From Ponticoccus alexandrii (GTDB lineage: Bacteria; Pseudomonadota; Alphaproteobacteria; Rhodobacterales; Rhodobacteraceae), in the NCBI RefSeq assembly GCF_016806125.1, contig NZ_CP047167.1:49886-113885 (forward strand): a stretch of 64,000 nucleotides of DNA, read 5' to 3'. Every line of letters starts with the position of its first letter. Within the stretch, counting starts at the first letter, position 1. The notes beneath the pieces were generated by a model. It was not told the origin of the DNA, ran no database searches, and saw nothing but the letters and a program-made list of their open reading frames with translations. Shown in pieces: positions 16,887 to 26,139 of the stretch. Made by a program: the position numbers and the translations under genes.

Positions 16887-18004
16887 GATTGATTTCCTTG
16901 AGTTTCAGTGGTTCCGAGGTCGAAGACGTGCAGGCCATCGGCTCCCACGCGGCGTGTTTTCCAGGATGTGTGTGACAGAGTGCGCTCGACATCCGCGGAC
17001 CCGGCGGACCAGTGATCCGACATCGATTGGCGCGAGAATTCGTAGTCCTTGCCGCTTCCTTCGAAGCCTTGCTTGCGGTGGATCAGGTGGACCAGCGTGA
17101 CCGGGCAGGGGGGGCCAGCGTGGCGCAAGACTGCCAGATCGGGATCGTCCTTGAGTGCGTCGGGCAGTTTTGCGGCAAGGCGCTCGGCGGCCGTTCCAAG
17201 TGTGTGAAGCTGACGGTAGCGGTCGGTGGTCAGGCGTGTCCGGCTGGAATAGCGAATGTCCTTTTCGCGCTGCTGAACCTCGATCAAGTCGGTCGGAAGC
17301 CCGCCGCGCGCGTTGAAAAGATCGACCTGAAAGACGCATAGCGGATCGTCGCCCTCCGCCTGCTCCATGACGTATTGCAACGGCGTGTTCGAAACGAGAC
17401 CGCCGTCCCAGTAGTACCGCCCGTCAATCTCGACCGGTGGAAAACCGGGGGGCAGAGCGCCGCTGGCCATGATGTGCCGCGCGTCGATCCGCGTGGAACG
17501 GCTGTCGAAATAGGTGAAGTTGCCGGTTTCCACATCCGTGGCGCCAACGCAAAGCCGGGGTCCGGCCTCGTTGAGATACTCGAAATCGACCAGCGCGTTC
17601 AGCGTGTCTGCGAGCGGCGTAGTGTCATAGATGCTGAGGGCGGGGGCCGGACCGAAGGGCCAGAACGCTGCGGGCATACGGGGCCGGAAAAATCCCGGAG
17701 CCCCGACCATCGTCACCTCGGCGGCGGCGAACTCCGAAAAGGCGCGGCGTCCCAACGGTGCCCAGACAGGGGCATGAACGGGAAGGTTGGCGGTTATCCT
17801 GGTCCAGAACGTCTCCAGCGCAGCGACACGGTCCTCTTTGCGATTGCCGCAGATCAGCGCAGCATTGATCGCTCCAATGGAGATCCCGGCGATCCAATCG
17901 AAGGAGAAGCCAGCCTCGTTCAGAGCGGTAAACGCTCCGGCCTGATAGGCCCCCAGCGCGCCACCGCCTTGCAGAACCAGTGCGTTCGTTTCGGTGAGCG
18001 CCAT
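16883..18004 (-). CDS. Patatin-like phospholipase / esterase
   Basis: The 373-residue protein has the patatin oxyanion glycine run [13 protein letters not shown] (11-23), the nucleophile motif GISIG with Ser42, and the catalytic Asp200 in WDGGLVSN. The C-terminal third matches the DUF3734 region common in patatins next to hydroxybutyrate dehydrogenase genes. It hydrolyses acyl esters; in this context the substrate may be granule polymer or phospholipid. It is the first gene of a same-strand run, with AAGGGA about 10 nt upstream of the start. Confidence 0.9.
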   Translation of the reverse strand: MALTETNALVLQGGGALGAYQAGAFTALNEAGFSFDWIAGISIGAINAALICGNRKEDRVAALETFWTRITANLPVHAPVWAPLGRRAFSEFAAAEVTMVGAPGFFRPRMPAAFWPFGPAPALSIYDTTPLADTLNALVDFEYLNEAGPRLCVGATDVETGNFTYFDSRSTRIDARHIMASGALPPGFPPVEIDGRYYWDGGLVSNTPLQYVMEQAEGDDPLCVFQVDLFNARGGLPTDLIEVQQREKDIRYSSRTRLTTDRYRQLHTLGTAAERLAAKLPDALKDDPDLAVLRHAGPPCPVTLVHLIHRKQGFEGSGKDYEFSRQSMSDHWSAGSADVERTLSHTSWKTRRVGADGLHVFDLGTTETQGNQS

Positions 18005-18121
18005 CTCTTTTACATCCCTTCAACGCGGTTTCGTTTGCTGTTGAGAAACATTTAGGGCCGCACACCTGCGCCAGCTTTTCAGCAACCTTACATGTGAGAC
18101 AGGTTTGCCAAGATGTTCATA

Positions 18122-18157
18122 AAAAAGAAAAAACCCGCCACCTTGGGGGACGGGTCA
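18122..18157 (-). terminator. Rho-independent terminator
   Basis: Read on the minus strand, ACCCG...CGGGT forms a stem with a GC-rich core and AAGG loop, followed by TTTTTTCTTTTTT. It lies just after the stop of the frameshifted secreted-protein gene and before the patatin promoter region. Confidence 0.8.
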
Positions 18158-18180
18158 CTGCATTGAACGTGCTGCGGATA

Positions 18181-18587
18181 CTAGTTTCCGTAGAGTTTGC
18201 CCTGGCGCGGATAGCTTTCCGGCGGCGTACCTCCAAAGACCGCGTCGTAGGTCTCCTGCTCGAAGGCATTTACGGTCGCTTCGGCCCGATGGTCGGGTGG
18301 TGTGTCGGCATTGAGAAAGGTGCAGTAGGCCGTGATCATGATGTCGGCCACATCCGCATCTGTCGCACGGGGAAGTCTGCGCGGAGCTGACCGGCGATCT
18401 TGCGGAGCGACTCACCGTCAATCTCGAAGGTGCCGACGGTCTGCGCCAGTTCCGGCAAGTTGAATGTGGTCGCATTCGCTTCGACGACAATCGGCGCGGG
18501 GGCGGGGCAATCCAGAGATTGCGCCGAGGCCAGCGCAGGCGATGACAGGCAGAGCACCTTGACCAGAGAGAGGAAGGGGCATTTCAT
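18181..18587 (-). pseudogene. Small secreted protein with a frameshift
   Basis: The gene starts at 18587 (MKCPFLSLVKVLCLSSPALA, a signal peptide ending SAQS) and continues NATTFNLPELAQTVGTFEID and SLRKIAGQLRADFP. The frame then changes at the ACGGGGAAG run (18367-18375) and goes on as TDADVADIMITAYCTFLNAD to YPRQGKLYGN and TAG at 18181-18183. The two parts make one coherent protein of about 135 residues. The shift sits in a four-base homopolymer, so a sequencing error is possible. Function is unknown; it is probably periplasmic. A terminator follows directly, as expected for a single-gene unit. Confidence 0.65.
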
Positions 18588-18707
18588 GGGTTTGTCCTTT
18601 CGTGAGCCTTGCAGGACAGACGGAGTGCGTCTCGCGGTTACCAAAGCCATGCGCGGCCCGTCGGCCGCGAGAACGGCCGTTTTGATCGCATGTTGGGGGG
18701 ATCTGTC

Positions 18708-18950
18708 ATGCATGGCCGCTACTATCACGATTACACCATGTCGATCGGCGTCACGCGCGACAGCCCGACTTGGCAGCCGCCGACCGCGGCCGCGGAAGAA
18801 GTCGTGACCGAGGCGCTGCGTGAACTGGCCTGCTGGCTCTACCTCCAGCTTGAGGCCGAATACGACCACCTCACCTCGGGCGAAGCCATCGAGGAAGGGA
18901 TCATCGTCAACGAGTATACGTTTGCGCAGGGAGGGCTGCGGTTTGGGTAA
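18708..18950 (+). CDS. Small conserved protein, unknown
   Basis: An 80-residue frame beginning MHGRYYHDYTMSIGVTRDSP has a GGGGGA site just upstream. The tail ANEYTF-like segment (VNEYTFAQGGLRFG) and the LACWLYLQLEAEYDHL helix look like small acidic proteins often carried on accessory replicons, but I cannot assign a function. It is followed after about 25 nt by the toxin-antitoxin promoter region. Confidence 0.55.
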   Translation: MHGRYYHDYTMSIGVTRDSPTWQPPTAAAEEVVTEALRELACWLYLQLEAEYDHLTSGEAIEEGIIVNEYTFAQGGLRFG

Positions 18951-18974
18951 GCGCACTACTTTCGAAGTACTTTC

Positions 18975-19013
18975 TTGACCAAACTCTTGATTTGTACGTC
19001 AATATGACGTACA
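18975..19013 (+). promoter_or_regulatory. Toxin-antitoxin promoter with 9-bp inverted-repeat operator
   Basis: TTGACC at 18975-18980 is a fair -35 box, with a weak CAATAT at 19000-19005 as -10. Overlapping the -10 is a perfect inverted repeat, TGTACGTCA-ATA-TGACGTACA (18993-19013), seven bases before the antitoxin ATG. This fits autoregulation by a ribbon-helix-helix antitoxin. Confidence 0.7.
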
Positions 19014-19019
19014 TGATTG

Positions 19020-19349
19020 ATGGCAAAACAGGAGGCGACCGTGCTTGGTTTCCACGACACGACGCGCGCGATCGATGAGCGCAACGAGGCCCGGATGAAT
19101 TTCCGGACAAAGCCGCGCATCAAGACAGCGATTCAGCAGGCGGCGGCGCTTTCTGGCGTCGACGATTCCGTCTTCACCATGAATGCTGCCTACCAGGCCG
19201 CGCTGGCAACGATTGCAGCGCATGAACGGACGGTGCTGCAGCCGGTCGATCATGAGGCATTTTTCTCGGCACTGGATACTCCGGCGGCACCGACAGACGC
19301 CTTGCGGTCGGCCTTCCGTCGGCATGGCAAAACGGTTGTGTCGCAGTAG
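19020..19349 (+). CDS. DUF1778 (TacA-like) antitoxin
   Basis: The 109-residue protein has an N-terminal ribbon-helix-helix region (MNFRTKPRIKTAIQQAAALS near residues 25-44) and an extended C-terminus (VLQPVDHEAFFSALD) that in this family wraps the toxin. It binds DNA and neutralises the GNAT toxin encoded directly downstream. The ATG at 19020 is taken rather than the TTG one codon earlier. The N-terminal extension of about 20 residues before the RHH core is longer than usual. Confidence 0.85.
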   Translation: MAKQEATVLGFHDTTRAIDERNEARMNFRTKPRIKTAIQQAAALSGVDDSVFTMNAAYQAALATIAAHERTVLQPVDHEAFFSALDTPAAPTDALRSAFRRHGKTVVSQ

Positions 19350-19898
19350 ATGGCTGCATCACAACAGACCCCTTACATCATTGAGCCGTTCGATCCAGAG
19401 AGACATGATCGGGCGGCTTTTTCTTGTGGCGTCGAACAGGTCGATAACTACTTCCAGAAGACGGCCAACAAGCTCGCCAAGGCGGACAATGTCCGGCTCT
19501 ATGTGATGGTCGATCCTGCCGGTACGGTTATCGGTTTCTATGCTCTCAATGCGCACGCCGTTCATTTTGAGGATTTACCTGCAAAGTTCGCGCGGACACG
19601 TCCCTCGCACGGCAACATCCCGGCCGCATACATCTCGATGATCGGGCGTGATCAGAAGTTCAGTGGGGGCGGGTATGGCGGCGATTTGCTTGTCGATGCG
19701 CTCCGCCGGATTGCAGTTGCCGCAGATGCCATCGGCGTTGCTGTCGTCATGCTCGATGTTCTCGACTGTGGCGATCCCGACCGCGTGGCCCGTCGCAAGG
19801 CGCTATACGAAAGCTACGGCTTTCTGCCGCTCGCATCGAACCCGCTGAGGATGTTCTTGCCAGTCAGCATTGTTCGAACACTCATCGCCGAAGAGTAA
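19350..19898 (+). CDS. GNAT-family (TacT-like) toxin
   Basis: The 182-residue protein follows the antitoxin stop with no gap. It shows the TacT pattern: IEPFDPERHDRAAFSCGVEQ at the N-terminus, VIGFYALN, the acetyl-CoA loop in FSGGGYGGDLLVDALRR (a variant of the usual Q/RxxGxG/A), and a late YESYGFLPL with the catalytic tyrosine region. These toxins acetylate the amino group of aminoacyl-tRNA and stop translation. Confidence 0.88.
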   Translation: MAASQQTPYIIEPFDPERHDRAAFSCGVEQVDNYFQKTANKLAKADNVRLYVMVDPAGTVIGFYALNAHAVHFEDLPAKFARTRPSHGNIPAAYISMIGRDQKFSGGGYGGDLLVDALRRIAVAADAIGVAVVMLDVLDCGDPDRVARRKALYESYGFLPLASNPLRMFLPVSIVRTLIAEE

Positions 19899-19989
19899 GC
19901 CATGCTGACGAAGGAAGCGGGGCTCACCGAGCTGGCCAGGCAGGCTCGAACAGGCGGTTGACCGAGGTTGAAGTCCTGAAGGCCCAATC

Positions 19990-20009
19990 TGCCAACCTTT
20001 AGGTTGGCA
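19990..20009. terminator. 8-bp hairpin after the toxin gene
   Basis: TGCCAACC-TTTA-GGTTGGCA is a perfect inverted repeat about 90 nt past the toxin stop. There is no T-run, so it is a possible rather than a clear terminator. The sequence from 19899 to 20078 holds no other feature I can support. Confidence 0.35.
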
Positions 20010-20078
20010 ACTACGCTCGGTTTGCCAAGCCGTGGTGTGGCAGAATCTCCGGCAGGCCGGAGCCAGCCAGTGCCGTGC

Positions 20079-20210
20079 TCATTTGTTCCCTTTGATCCAC
20101 TTCGACATCAGGCCTTTGTCACGGAAGCATTCGTCCGGCACTGCGCGCCGTTTGATCCGGGCGAGCTTCTCAGCGAAGGCCACCTGCTTGGACGTGGGCA
20201 GCCCGTCCAT
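20079..20210 (-). pseudogene. Short gene tail, topoisomerase-like
   Basis: A 43-codon frame reads MDGLPTSKQVAFAEKLARIK, RRAVPDECFRDKGLMSKWIK, GNK, stop. The SKQ-x-x-FAEK-x-A...P-x-x-x...L-x-x-WI pattern resembles the C-terminal tail found on some DNA topoisomerases and related plasmid proteins. The rest of the gene is absent and the fragment is hemmed in by IS66 debris. The family call is tentative. Confidence 0.3.
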
Positions 20211-20211
20211 G

Positions 20212-20538
20212 TCCGATTCCGGCTTCAGCCGGACCTACAACCACGGCCAGCAGGGCAGGCTGCAGACCCTCCTCCACGACGGCCGCGTCGAGATGGCCTC
20301 CAATTCCATCGAGAACTTGATCCGTCCAATTGCCCCGACGCGAAACAATGCGCTTTTTGCCGGTCACGACGAGGGCGGCCGCACCTGGTCCCGCATCGCC
20401 TCCCTGATCGCGACCGCGAAGCTCAACGGCGTGGAACCATTCGCTTATCTGAAAGCGACTCTTGAAGCGACCGCAGCTGGCCAACCGAACACCAGGGTCG
20501 ATGGACTCCTTTCCTGGAACTTCAGCAAGTCAACCTGA
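20212..20538 (+). pseudogene. IS66-family transposase C-terminal fragment
   Basis: The frame contains LHDGRVEMASNSIENLIRPI, NNALFAGHDEGGRTWSRIAS and LNGVEPFAYLKATLEATAAG, which is the C-terminus of IS66 TnpC. It is a different copy from the one at 3.4-4.4 kb. Everything upstream of the last 100 residues is missing. The region 20539-20606 up to the hutC stop is non-coding. Confidence 0.85.
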
Positions 20539-20606
20539 TCTCCCATGGGGCGGAAGCAGCGCTTACTGTCATCCCGGAATATCACCGCGCCTGTCGCCGG
20601 TGGGCC

Positions 20607-21299
20607 TCAATAGCGCGCGACCATCTGGTACCCAGAGCCGAAGAACAGGCGCGCGGTCGTCACCGCGTCAAGGTCGAGCCACGTCGAGCGCTCGATGGTA
20701 AAGATCGGCGCTGCGGGCGGCACCAGCAGAAAACGGCTTAGCTTTTCGTCCGCCGAGGTGGCCGAGAACCGCAATTCCGCATCCGTGAAGGGCAACGTGC
20801 GGATCAGCCATTCGTTGGGCATTTCAACCGACCAGTCCACTTCTTCGGCCGAAGGTACCGTCGACAGGTTGATCCAGCGGTCTTCAAACTGGAAGGGCTG
20901 GCCGTTGGAATAGTGCATACATTCAAGGTGCAGCAGCCGCGTGTCCGGCTTCAATGCAAGGCGCGCGCGCAGCCAGTCGGGTGCGGGGACGATGTCTTGG
21001 GAGGCCAGCGCATAGCGATATTCGGCGCCCGTCGCCTCGATTTCGCGCCGCACCACTGGAATCTGGAACTTCACCTGGCGGGTGGGCGCGGTGTTGACGC
21101 GGGTGCCCGCCTTGCGGCGCCTGTCGATCACGCCCTCGTCCGACAGTTCGCGCATGGCGCGATTCACCGTGGCGCGGGCGCAGCCCATTTCCGTGGCAAT
21201 GTCGACTTCGCCCGGCAGCAGCTTTCCGGGGGGCCAGATGTCGGTGCGGATGCGTCGCAGGATTTCCGCTTTCACGTCGCGATAGGTCAGATTTGCCAC
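20607..21299 (-). CDS. hutC: HutC, GntR-family repressor of histidine utilisation
   Basis: The 230-residue protein has an N-terminal winged helix (YRDVKAEILRRIRTDIWPPG, then GCARATVNRAMRELSDEGVI) and a C-terminal UTRA effector domain (FQFEDRWINLSTVPSAEEVD). In HutC this domain binds urocanate, which lifts repression. It is transcribed divergently from hutD, and a 20-bp motif shared with the hutF/hutI promoter lies 25 nt upstream of its start. Confidence 0.93.
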   Translation of the reverse strand: MANLTYRDVKAEILRRIRTDIWPPGKLLPGEVDIATEMGCARATVNRAMRELSDEGVIDRRRKAGTRVNTAPTRQVKFQIPVVRREIEATGAEYRYALASQDIVPAPDWLRARLALKPDTRLLHLECMHYSNGQPFQFEDRWINLSTVPSAEEVDWSVEMPNEWLIRTLPFTDAELRFSATSADEKLSRFLLVPPAAPIFTIERSTWLDLDAVTTARLFFGSGYQMVARY

Positions 21300-21323
21300 A
21301 GATTTTTCCTAGGTTTATTATTG

Positions 21324-21343
21324 TTATGTCTGTGGTTATTGTC
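21324..21343 (-). promoter_or_regulatory. Candidate HutC operator, copy 1
   Basis: On the minus strand the sequence reads GACAATAA-N4-AGACATAA. The same arrangement with identical spacing occurs in the other divergent hut promoter at 23328-23347, with 15 of the 16 defined positions identical. It lies between hutC and hutD. Confidence 0.55.
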
Positions 21344-21379
21344 ACGCTCGACGGTGAAAATCCACTCAAAAGGCCACCA

Positions 21380-21934
21380 ATGCATTCTATCAGATTTACC
21401 GAAACGAAAGAAACACCCTGGCGCAATGGTGGGGGCATCACCCGCGAAGTGGCGCGTGCCGAAGATGACGGCGGCTTGCTGTGGCGCCTCAGTATCGCGG
21501 ATGTGGACGCGGAAGGGCCGTTCTCCGATTTCGTAGGCCTGACGCGCGTGCTCACCGTGATCCGGGGCGGGCCGATGATGCTGGACACCCCCAGCCAGAC
21601 ACTGGTTGCGGCGCTGCATGTGCCGCTGACCTTCGATGGCGGTTTGCCTGTCTCGGCCCGGTTGCCGAACGGTCCGCTGCGCGATCTGAACCTGATGTAT
21701 GACGCGGACCGGGTGCACGCCGAGGTCAGCGTGTTGAAGGGCCCGTTCGAAGGCTCGCTTGTCCCTGACGCGCAGGCCCCGCTGCGCGTGGTCTTTGGTC
21801 TGTCCGAGGGGTTCCATCTGAACCGTGCTCCTTTCGATGCGGGCGATACCGTCCTGCTGGAGGGCGAGGCCGCCACCCTGACCCTGGCCGACGGCGACAG
21901 CATATTGCTGATCTCGCTGTCGCAGGTCGGGTAG
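21380..21934 (+). CDS. hutD: HutD family protein
   Basis: The 184-residue cupin-fold protein starts MHSIRFTETKETPWRNGGGI; the ETPWRNGGG(I/V)TRE motif is the hallmark of HutD. In Pseudomonas HutD modulates histidine-utilisation gene expression, perhaps by binding an intermediate such as formylglutamate. The ATG at 21380 is chosen because the family begins there; the 29-codon extension covers the promoter region. It ends 15 nt before the convergent hutF stop. Confidence 0.9.
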   Translation: MHSIRFTETKETPWRNGGGITREVARAEDDGGLLWRLSIADVDAEGPFSDFVGLTRVLTVIRGGPMMLDTPSQTLVAALHVPLTFDGGLPVSARLPNGPLRDLNLMYDADRVHAEVSVLKGPFEGSLVPDAQAPLRVVFGLSEGFHLNRAPFDAGDTVLLEGEAATLTLADGDSILLISLSQVG

Positions 21935-21949
21935 CGGTGTCTGGCTGCG

Positions 21950-23311
21950 CTACAGCGCTGCCATGAGTGCGGCCATGGCCTGGCGATAGCTCTTTTCGAT
22001 GGTGGCGCGCGCGATGTGGCGGCCGCCGCGGACCTGGTGGCGGCCTGCGCTCCACAGATCGGTCACGGCGGTGTCGGCCGCCGCAAAGACGAGCCCGTCA
22101 AGCAGCCGGTCGTTTCCGAGCGCGCAGAGCGCCGGGGAGGCGCTGTTGATGGCCACCAGATCGGCCAGCGCCCCCGTTTCGATCCGGCCCGAGTCGCGGG
22201 CCAGCGCGCGGGCGCCGCCGGTCGCGGCACCCTGATAGAGCGTGGCGCCGGTGCTTAGGGCATCGCTTGCCAGCACGTTGCGGCCCATGTCGCGCAGGCG
22301 CTGAGAATATTCCAGCGTACGAAGTTCTTCGGTGAGCGAAATCCGCACATTCGAATCGGAGCCGACGCCAAAGGCGCCACCTGCCTCGAGGTAGGTGGCG
22401 CCGTTGAACGCGCCGTCGCCCAGGTTGGCTTCGGTGATCGGGCACAGGCCGGCCACGGCGCCGCTGGCGGCCATCGCGCGGGTTTCCGCGTCGGTCATGT
22501 GCGTGGCATGGATCAGGCACCAGTCCGGCCCGACTTCGGTATGATCCAGCAGCCATTCGACCGGGCGCTGGCCCAGCCAGGCGCTGACGTCCTCGACCTC
22601 TTTCACCTGCTCGGCGACATGGATATGCACCGGCCCCTCTGGTCGCGCGGCCAGAACCTGCGCCAGCTCGTCGGGGCAGGTGGCGCGCAGCGAATGTGGT
22701 GCGATGCCCAGACGGGCGTCACCGGGCAGGTCGGACAGATGCGTGCGGGCCGCGTCGATCAGCGCAAGATAGGCTTCGGGCGTGTTGCCGAACCGCAGTT
22801 GCCCGCCTGCAAGCTGTGTCTGCCCTGCCCCGCCATAGCTGTAGAGCACGGGCAGAAGCGTCAGGCCGATGCCGGTTTGCGCCGCCGCCGCGCAGATCCG
22901 GGCCGACAGCTCGGCCTTGTCTTCATAGGCGCGCCCGTCGGGCTGGTGATGCACATAGTGGAACTCGGCCACGGCGGCATAACCCGCTTCCTGCATTTCA
23001 AGGAACGTCAACGCGGCGATCGCCTCGATCTGCTCGGGAGTCAGACGGTCGACGAAGCGGTACATCAGCTCGCGCCAGCTCCAGAAACTGTCACGCTGAC
23101 TGGCCCGATACTCGGTCATCCCGGCCATCGCGCGCTGAAAGCTGTGGCTATGCAGATTCGACAGCGCGGGCAGCAGCGTATCGACCAAAGTGTCGCCGGG
23201 GGCACTTTTGCTGCCGACTCGCAGGGTGGCTATCCGGGTGCCATCTGTCTCGATTCGTACATCATTTGCCCAACCATCTGAAAGTAGGGCGTTTTTCGCA
23301 AAAATTTCCAT
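21950..23311 (-). CDS. hutF: Formimidoylglutamate deiminase
   Basis: This amidohydrolase-superfamily enzyme of 453 residues has the metal motif SNLHSHSFQRAM, HIHVAEQ and IHATHMT, and the late GSDSNVRISLTEELR. It hydrolyses N-formimidoylglutamate to N-formylglutamate and ammonia, the fourth step of the five-step histidine route. The start at 23311 follows AAGGAGCC; the longer start would overlap the promoter motif. It is divergent from hutI. Confidence 0.92.
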   Translation of the reverse strand: MEIFAKNALLSDGWANDVRIETDGTRIATLRVGSKSAPGDTLVDTLLPALSNLHSHSFQRAMAGMTEYRASQRDSFWSWRELMYRFVDRLTPEQIEAIAALTFLEMQEAGYAAVAEFHYVHHQPDGRAYEDKAELSARICAAAAQTGIGLTLLPVLYSYGGAGQTQLAGGQLRFGNTPEAYLALIDAARTHLSDLPGDARLGIAPHSLRATCPDELAQVLAARPEGPVHIHVAEQVKEVEDVSAWLGQRPVEWLLDHTEVGPDWCLIHATHMTDAETRAMAASGAVAGLCPITEANLGDGAFNGATYLEAGGAFGVGSDSNVRISLTEELRTLEYSQRLRDMGRNVLASDALSTGATLYQGAATGGARALARDSGRIETGALADLVAINSASPALCALGNDRLLDGLVFAAADTAVTDLWSAGRHQVRGGRHIARATIEKSYRQAMAALMAAL

Positions 23312-23327
23312 CTTGGCTCCTTTTTTT

Positions 23328-23347
23328 GACATTAATACTAGACATAA
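23328..23347 (+). promoter_or_regulatory. Candidate HutC operator, copy 2
   Basis: GACATTAA-N4-AGACATAA lies in the 84-bp gap between divergent hutF and hutI. It repeats the motif and spacing seen between hutC and hutD, which suggests one repressor controls both units. Confidence 0.55.
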
Positions 23348-23395
23348 TATCTAAATCGCATACAAATAAACACGAATAGTGACGCCGAGGATATT

Positions 23396-24613
23396 GTGAA
23401 CGCTGCCAGCCATATTTTCACCGATCTCACCATCGCGACCTGTGACGGCGACTCGCCCTACGGTCTGATCGAGCGGGCGGCTCTCGTGGTCGAGGACGGG
23501 CAGGTGGCCTGGGTCGGCCCCGAAGCCGATCTGCCCGCTCGATGCGCCGGATTTGCGAGCACCGGATTCGGCGGGCGGCTGATGACGCCGGGCCTGGTCG
23601 ATTGCCACACCCATATCGTGTTCGGCGGCAACCGCGCGCGCGAATTCGAAATGCGGCTTCAGGGCGCCAGCTATGAAGAGGTGGCGCGGGCAGGGGGCGG
23701 CATCGTGTCGACCGTTGGCGCCACGCGGACGGCCATGCCCGAGACCCTTCTGGAAGAGGCGCTGACGCGCGTGGATGCGTTGATCGCCGAAGGGGTGACG
23801 ACGCTGGAAATCAAATCCGGTTACGGGCTGGACCGCGAAACCGAGCTGACCATGCTGCGCGTGGCGCGCCGGATTGCGCAGTTGCGCCCGGTAACGGTGC
23901 GCACCAGTTTTCTGGGCGCGCACGCGATCCCGGCCGAGTTCGCCGGTCGGGCGGATGCCTATATCGACGAGATCTGCATCCCCACCCTGCGCGAGGCTCA
24001 TGCCGAAGGTCTGGTCGATGCGGTCGACGGGTTCTGCGAAGGCATCGCCTTCCTGCCCGATCAGATCGCCCGCGTGTTCGACGTGGCGCGCGAGCTTGGC
24101 CTGCCGGTGAAACTGCATGCCGAACAGCTGTCGAATCTGGGCGGGGCGCGGCTTGCGGCTTCTTACGGGGCGCTGTCGGCGGATCATGTCGAATACCTCG
24201 ATGCCACGGGCGTCGCAGCCATGGCGCAGGCGGGAACGGTGGCGGTGTTGCTGCCGGGGGCCTTCTATACATTGCGCGAAACGCAGATGCCGCCCGTCGA
24301 CTTGTTTCGCGAACACGGCGTGCCGATGGCGCTGGCCACCGATTGCAACCCCGGTTCCTCGCCGCTTGCGTCGCTTTTGCTGACCATGAACATGGGCTGC
24401 ACCCTGTTCCGCATGACACCGGAAGAGGCGCTGCGCGGGGTAACGGCGCATGGCGCGCGCGCGCTCGGGCTGCCGGATCGCGGCACGATCGCGCCGGGGA
24501 TGCGGGCCGATCTTGCGGTCTGGTCCGTCGCCCACCCCGCGGAACTGGCCTATCGCATCGGTTTCAATCCGCTTCACAGCCGCATTTTCGGAGGCACCCT
24601 GTGCAACACCTGA
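23396..24613 (+). CDS. hutI: Imidazolonepropionase
   Basis: The 405-residue amidohydrolase begins with GTG after a GAGGA site. It shows the metal-binding [19 protein letters not shown], the conserved [12 protein letters not shown] loop, the [13 protein letters not shown] histidine and the late [10 protein letters not shown] aspartate. It opens the ring of 4-imidazolone-5-propionate to give N-formimidoylglutamate. It is the first gene of the hutI-H-G-U operon and overlaps hutH by 13 nt. Confidence 0.95.
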   Translation: MNAASHIFTDLTIATCDGDSPYGLIERAALVVEDGQVAWVGPEADLPARCAGFASTGFGGRLMTPGLVDCHTHIVFGGNRAREFEMRLQGASYEEVARAGGGIVSTVGATRTAMPETLLEEALTRVDALIAEGVTTLEIKSGYGLDRETELTMLRVARRIAQLRPVTVRTSFLGAHAIPAEFAGRADAYIDEICIPTLREAHAEGLVDAVDGFCEGIAFLPDQIARVFDVARELGLPVKLHAEQLSNLGGARLAASYGALSADHVEYLDATGVAAMAQAGTVAVLLPGAFYTLRETQMPPVDLFREHGVPMALATDCNPGSSPLASLLLTMNMGCTLFRMTPEEALRGVTAHGARALGLPDRGTIAPGMRADLAVWSVAHPAELAYRIGFNPLHSRIFGGTLCNT

Positions 24614-26139
24614 TCCTTACGCCCGGCAAGGCCACGCTGGCCGACCTGGCCCGAATATACTGGGACGAATGTTCCGTGGCGCTTGATCCCGTCTGTCGCC
24701 CGGCAATGGAAGAGGCGGCCCGGCGCATCGCGACAGCGGCGGCCGGGAATGCGGCCGTCTACGGGGTGAACACCGGCTTTGGCAAACTCGCCTCGGTGAA
24801 GATCGAGCCCAAGGACACCGCGACCCTGCAACGCAACCTGATCCTGAGCCATTGCTGTGGCGTGGGCGAGGCGATCCCCCGCCCGGTTGCGCGGCTGATG
24901 ATGGCGCTGAAGCTGCTCAGCCTCGGGCGCGGGGCCTCGGGTGTGCGGCTCGAGCTGGTCGACCTGATCGAGGCGATGCTGGCGCAGGGCGTTACCCCGG
25001 TGATCCCGGCGCAAGGCTCGGTCGGCGCCTCGGGCGATCTGGCCCCGCTGGCACATATGGCCGCCGTGATGATGGGCGAGGGCGAGGCCGAATTCGATGG
25101 AACGGTGATGCCCGGTGGGCAGGCACTGGCGGCGGCTGGACTGACGCCGGTCGTGCTGGGCGCGAAAGAGGGGCTGGCGCTGATCAACGGCACCCAGTTC
25201 TCGACCGCCTTTGCGCTGGCCGGTCTGTTTGGCGGCTGGCGCGCGGCGCAGGCCGCACTGGTGACATCGGCGCTGTCCACCGATGCGGTGATGGGCTCGA
25301 CCGCGCCATTCCAGCCCGAAATCCACAGCCTGCGCGGCCATCGAGGCCAGATCGACGCCGCTGCCGTGCTGCGGGCGCTGCTGGACGGCTCAGCGATCCG
25401 CGACAGCCACCGCGACGACGACCTGCGCGTGCAGGATCCGTATTGCATCCGTTGCCAGCCCCAGGTCACCGGCGCGGCGCTCGACATGCTGCGCATGGCC
25501 GCCGGCACGCTTGAAACAGAGGCGAATGCCGCGACCGACAATCCGCTGGTGCTGACAGAGGCGGGAGTGATTGTGTCGGGTGGCAATTTCCATGCCGAGC
25601 CGGTCGGCTTTGCCGCCGACATGATCGCGCTGGCCCTGTCCGAAATCGGGGCCATCGCCCAGCGGCGCATTGCTCTTATGGTCGACCCGGCGCTGAGCTT
25701 TCACCTGCCGCCCTTCCTGACACCCGATCCCGGCCTCAGCTCGGGCTTCATGATCGCCGAGGTGACGACCGCCGCGCTGATGAGCGAGAACAAGCACCTG
25801 GCCAACCCTTGCGTCACCGATAGTACGCCGACCAGCGCCAACCAGGAAGATCATGTCAGCATGGCCGCACATGGCGCGCGCCGCCTGTCGCGCATGGTTG
25901 AGAACCTCGATCGTATCCTTGGGGTCGAGCTGATCTGTGCAGCGCAGGGTGTCGAATTCCGCGCGCCGCTGGGCACCAGCGCACCGCTGGCCGCTGCAAT
26001 CGCCGCGCTGCGTGCCGAGGTGGAGACGCTAAAGGCCGACCGCTATCTCGCCCCGGATCTTGAGCGCGCGGCACGCTTCGTGGCCGAGGGCCGGCTGGCC
26101 AGCGCCGCCGGTATTTCTCTGCCGGAGTTGGTGCAATGA
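24601..26139 (+). CDS. hutH: Histidine ammonia-lyase
   Basis: The 512-residue protein starts at a GTG inside the hutI tail, and residues 143-145 (Ala-Ser-Gly in [12 protein letters not shown]) form the MIO cofactor. YGVNTGFG (54-61) and [18 protein letters not shown] are also present. It removes ammonia from histidine to give urocanate. The upstream in-frame extension overlaps hutI and is rejected. Confidence 0.96.
   Translation: MQHLILTPGKATLADLARIYWDECSVALDPVCRPAMEEAARRIATAAAGNAAVYGVNTGFGKLASVKIEPKDTATLQRNLILSHCCGVGEAIPRPVARLMMALKLLSLGRGASGVRLELVDLIEAMLAQGVTPVIPAQGSVGASGDLAPLAHMAAVMMGEGEAEFDGTVMPGGQALAAAGLTPVVLGAKEGLALINGTQFSTAFALAGLFGGWRAAQAALVTSALSTDAVMGSTAPFQPEIHSLRGHRGQIDAAAVLRALLDGSAIRDSHRDDDLRVQDPYCIRCQPQVTGAALDMLRMAAGTLETEANAATDNPLVLTEAGVIVSGGNFHAEPVGFAADMIALALSEIGAIAQRRIALMVDPALSFHLPPFLTPDPGLSSGFMIAEVTTAALMSENKHLANPCVTDSTPTSANQEDHVSMAAHGARRLSRMVENLDRILGVELICAAQGVEFRAPLGTSAPLAAAIAALRAEVETLKADRYLAPDLERAARFVAEGRLASAAGISLPELVQ

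Noticed and set aside
23351..24577. Minus-strand 408-codon frame opposite hutI
   Set aside because: It would cover the hutF/hutI promoter and is fully antisense to hutI, with no recognisable domain.
24343..24600. Upstream extension of hutH inside hutI
   Set aside because: The first 86 codons of the open frame overlap hutI in another frame; hutH homology begins at the GTG at 24601.
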